Positions 22,286 to 22,505 of a stretch of DNA of 22,505 nucleotides are shown piece by piece (the first letter of the stretch is position 1; each line of letters opens with the position of its first letter). Below the pieces are notes generated by a model. That model made no database searches. It was given only the letters and a program-made list of their open reading frames with translations, and was not told the DNA's origin. Source of the DNA: Pseudomonadota bacterium (GTDB lineage Bacteria > Pseudomonadota > Gammaproteobacteria > Xanthomonadales > Xanthomonadaceae); the NCBI GenBank assembly GCA_023423605.1, contig JAFAFF010000333.1, positions 1-22,505 on the forward strand, written 5' to 3'. The position numbers and the translations under genes were made by a program.

Positions 22286-22432
22286 AAAATTCAGCTGGGA
22301 CAAAGGGTTATGGGGGTTTTGAATGGAGCGGAGGCATCTGCCCACTACTGATGGACGGTTCTATGCGCTACCCTTCGCCCCCTTGTCTGTACAAAATCGC
22401 CGCCGGCATGGAAACCGGTGCGCCTATCCAGA

Positions 22433-22461
22433 TCAACAATGCCAGCGAAGCCTGCTAGGAT
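22433..22461 (+). promoter_or_regulatory. Probable promoter for a gene beyond the right edge
   Basis: TCAACA (22433-22438) and an extended -10 TGC-TAGGAT (22453-22461) are separated by 17 bases. No rightward gene starts in the remaining bases, so the target would be outside the window. An 8-bp inverted repeat brackets the -10. Confidence 0.45.
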
Positions 22462-22473
22462 TGGCGCTTCGCT
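22444..22473. repeat. 8-bp inverted repeat around the -10 box (operator candidate)
   Basis: AGCGAAGC (22444-22451) and GCTTCGCT (22466-22473) are perfect inverted copies 14 bases apart, centred on the TAGGAT hexamer. The spacing of half-site centres, 22 bases or about two helical turns, would suit a dimeric regulator. It could be chance. Confidence 0.35.
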
Positions 22474-22505
22474 TCAATCAACCCGGCCGTGGGATCGGCC
22501 CCGGA

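Noticed and set aside
22279..22300. CTGAA-AAA-TTCAG after the response regulator as a terminator
   Set aside because: Only a 5-bp AT-containing stem and no T-tract; too weak to call.
22351..22458. Small rightward frame of 35 codons ending in ...NNASEAC before the window edge
   Set aside because: A GGAGCGGAGG lies too far upstream to serve the ATG at 22351, there is no family likeness, and its stop falls inside the likely -10 box of another promoter. A peptide cannot be excluded, but nothing supports one.

Overview
This is a high-GC window (roughly 65%) that reads as chromosome of a Xanthomonadaceae gammaproteobacterium, most likely Stenotrophomonas. Four things point there: the MinCDE sequences, the ArgP/ArgO pair, the two S9 peptidases beside POT and OPT peptide transporters, and above all a paired inverted repeat at 14735-14796 with GTAG at the foot of each arm, matching the SMAG type of REP known from S. 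maltophilia. The genus call is from memory of these families; no search was run. I see no tRNA, rRNA, CRISPR array, insertion sequence or phage gene.

Layout. (1) 1-3302: the 5' part of a TonB-dependent siderophore receptor gene reading leftward, with an apparent single-base frameshift near 541. It is divergent from a lipoprotein-like alpha/beta hydrolase and an MHS-type MFS transporter whose frames overlap by 4 bp. A Fur-box-like site lies between the two transcripts, so the block looks like an iron or xenosiderophore uptake locus. (2) 3297-6903, leftward: a nucleoside hydrolase, a membrane-anchored malate:quinone oxidoreductase (mqo) with a clear terminator, and an unknown six-helix membrane protein. 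(3) 6987-8744: the LysR regulator ArgP divergent from the basic amino acid exporter ArgO, followed by a strong terminator. (4) 8831-16947: a peptide-use block. An exported S9 peptidase is convergent with a POT symporter, and this is divergent from an OPT transporter that is followed by a second exported S9 peptidase. (5) 16948-17280: a gene-poor stretch with a terminator, a 105-bp imperfect palindrome and a duplicated gene fragment. (6) 17281-20325, leftward: a GNAT acetyltransferase, minC, minD, minE and an HExxH protein of unknown function, closely spaced and probably one operon. (7) 20466-22285: a NarL/DesK-type two-component system, then a promoter-like region for a gene beyond the window.

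Most of the window is ordinary core and accessory metabolism. The parts most worth a second look are the uncharacterised genes flanking minCDE, the duplicated C-terminus of the HExxH gene, the broken receptor next to an intact esterase/transporter pair, the predicted outward-facing Mqo, and two genes that appear to make leaderless mRNAs. I did not find a clear undescribed system.
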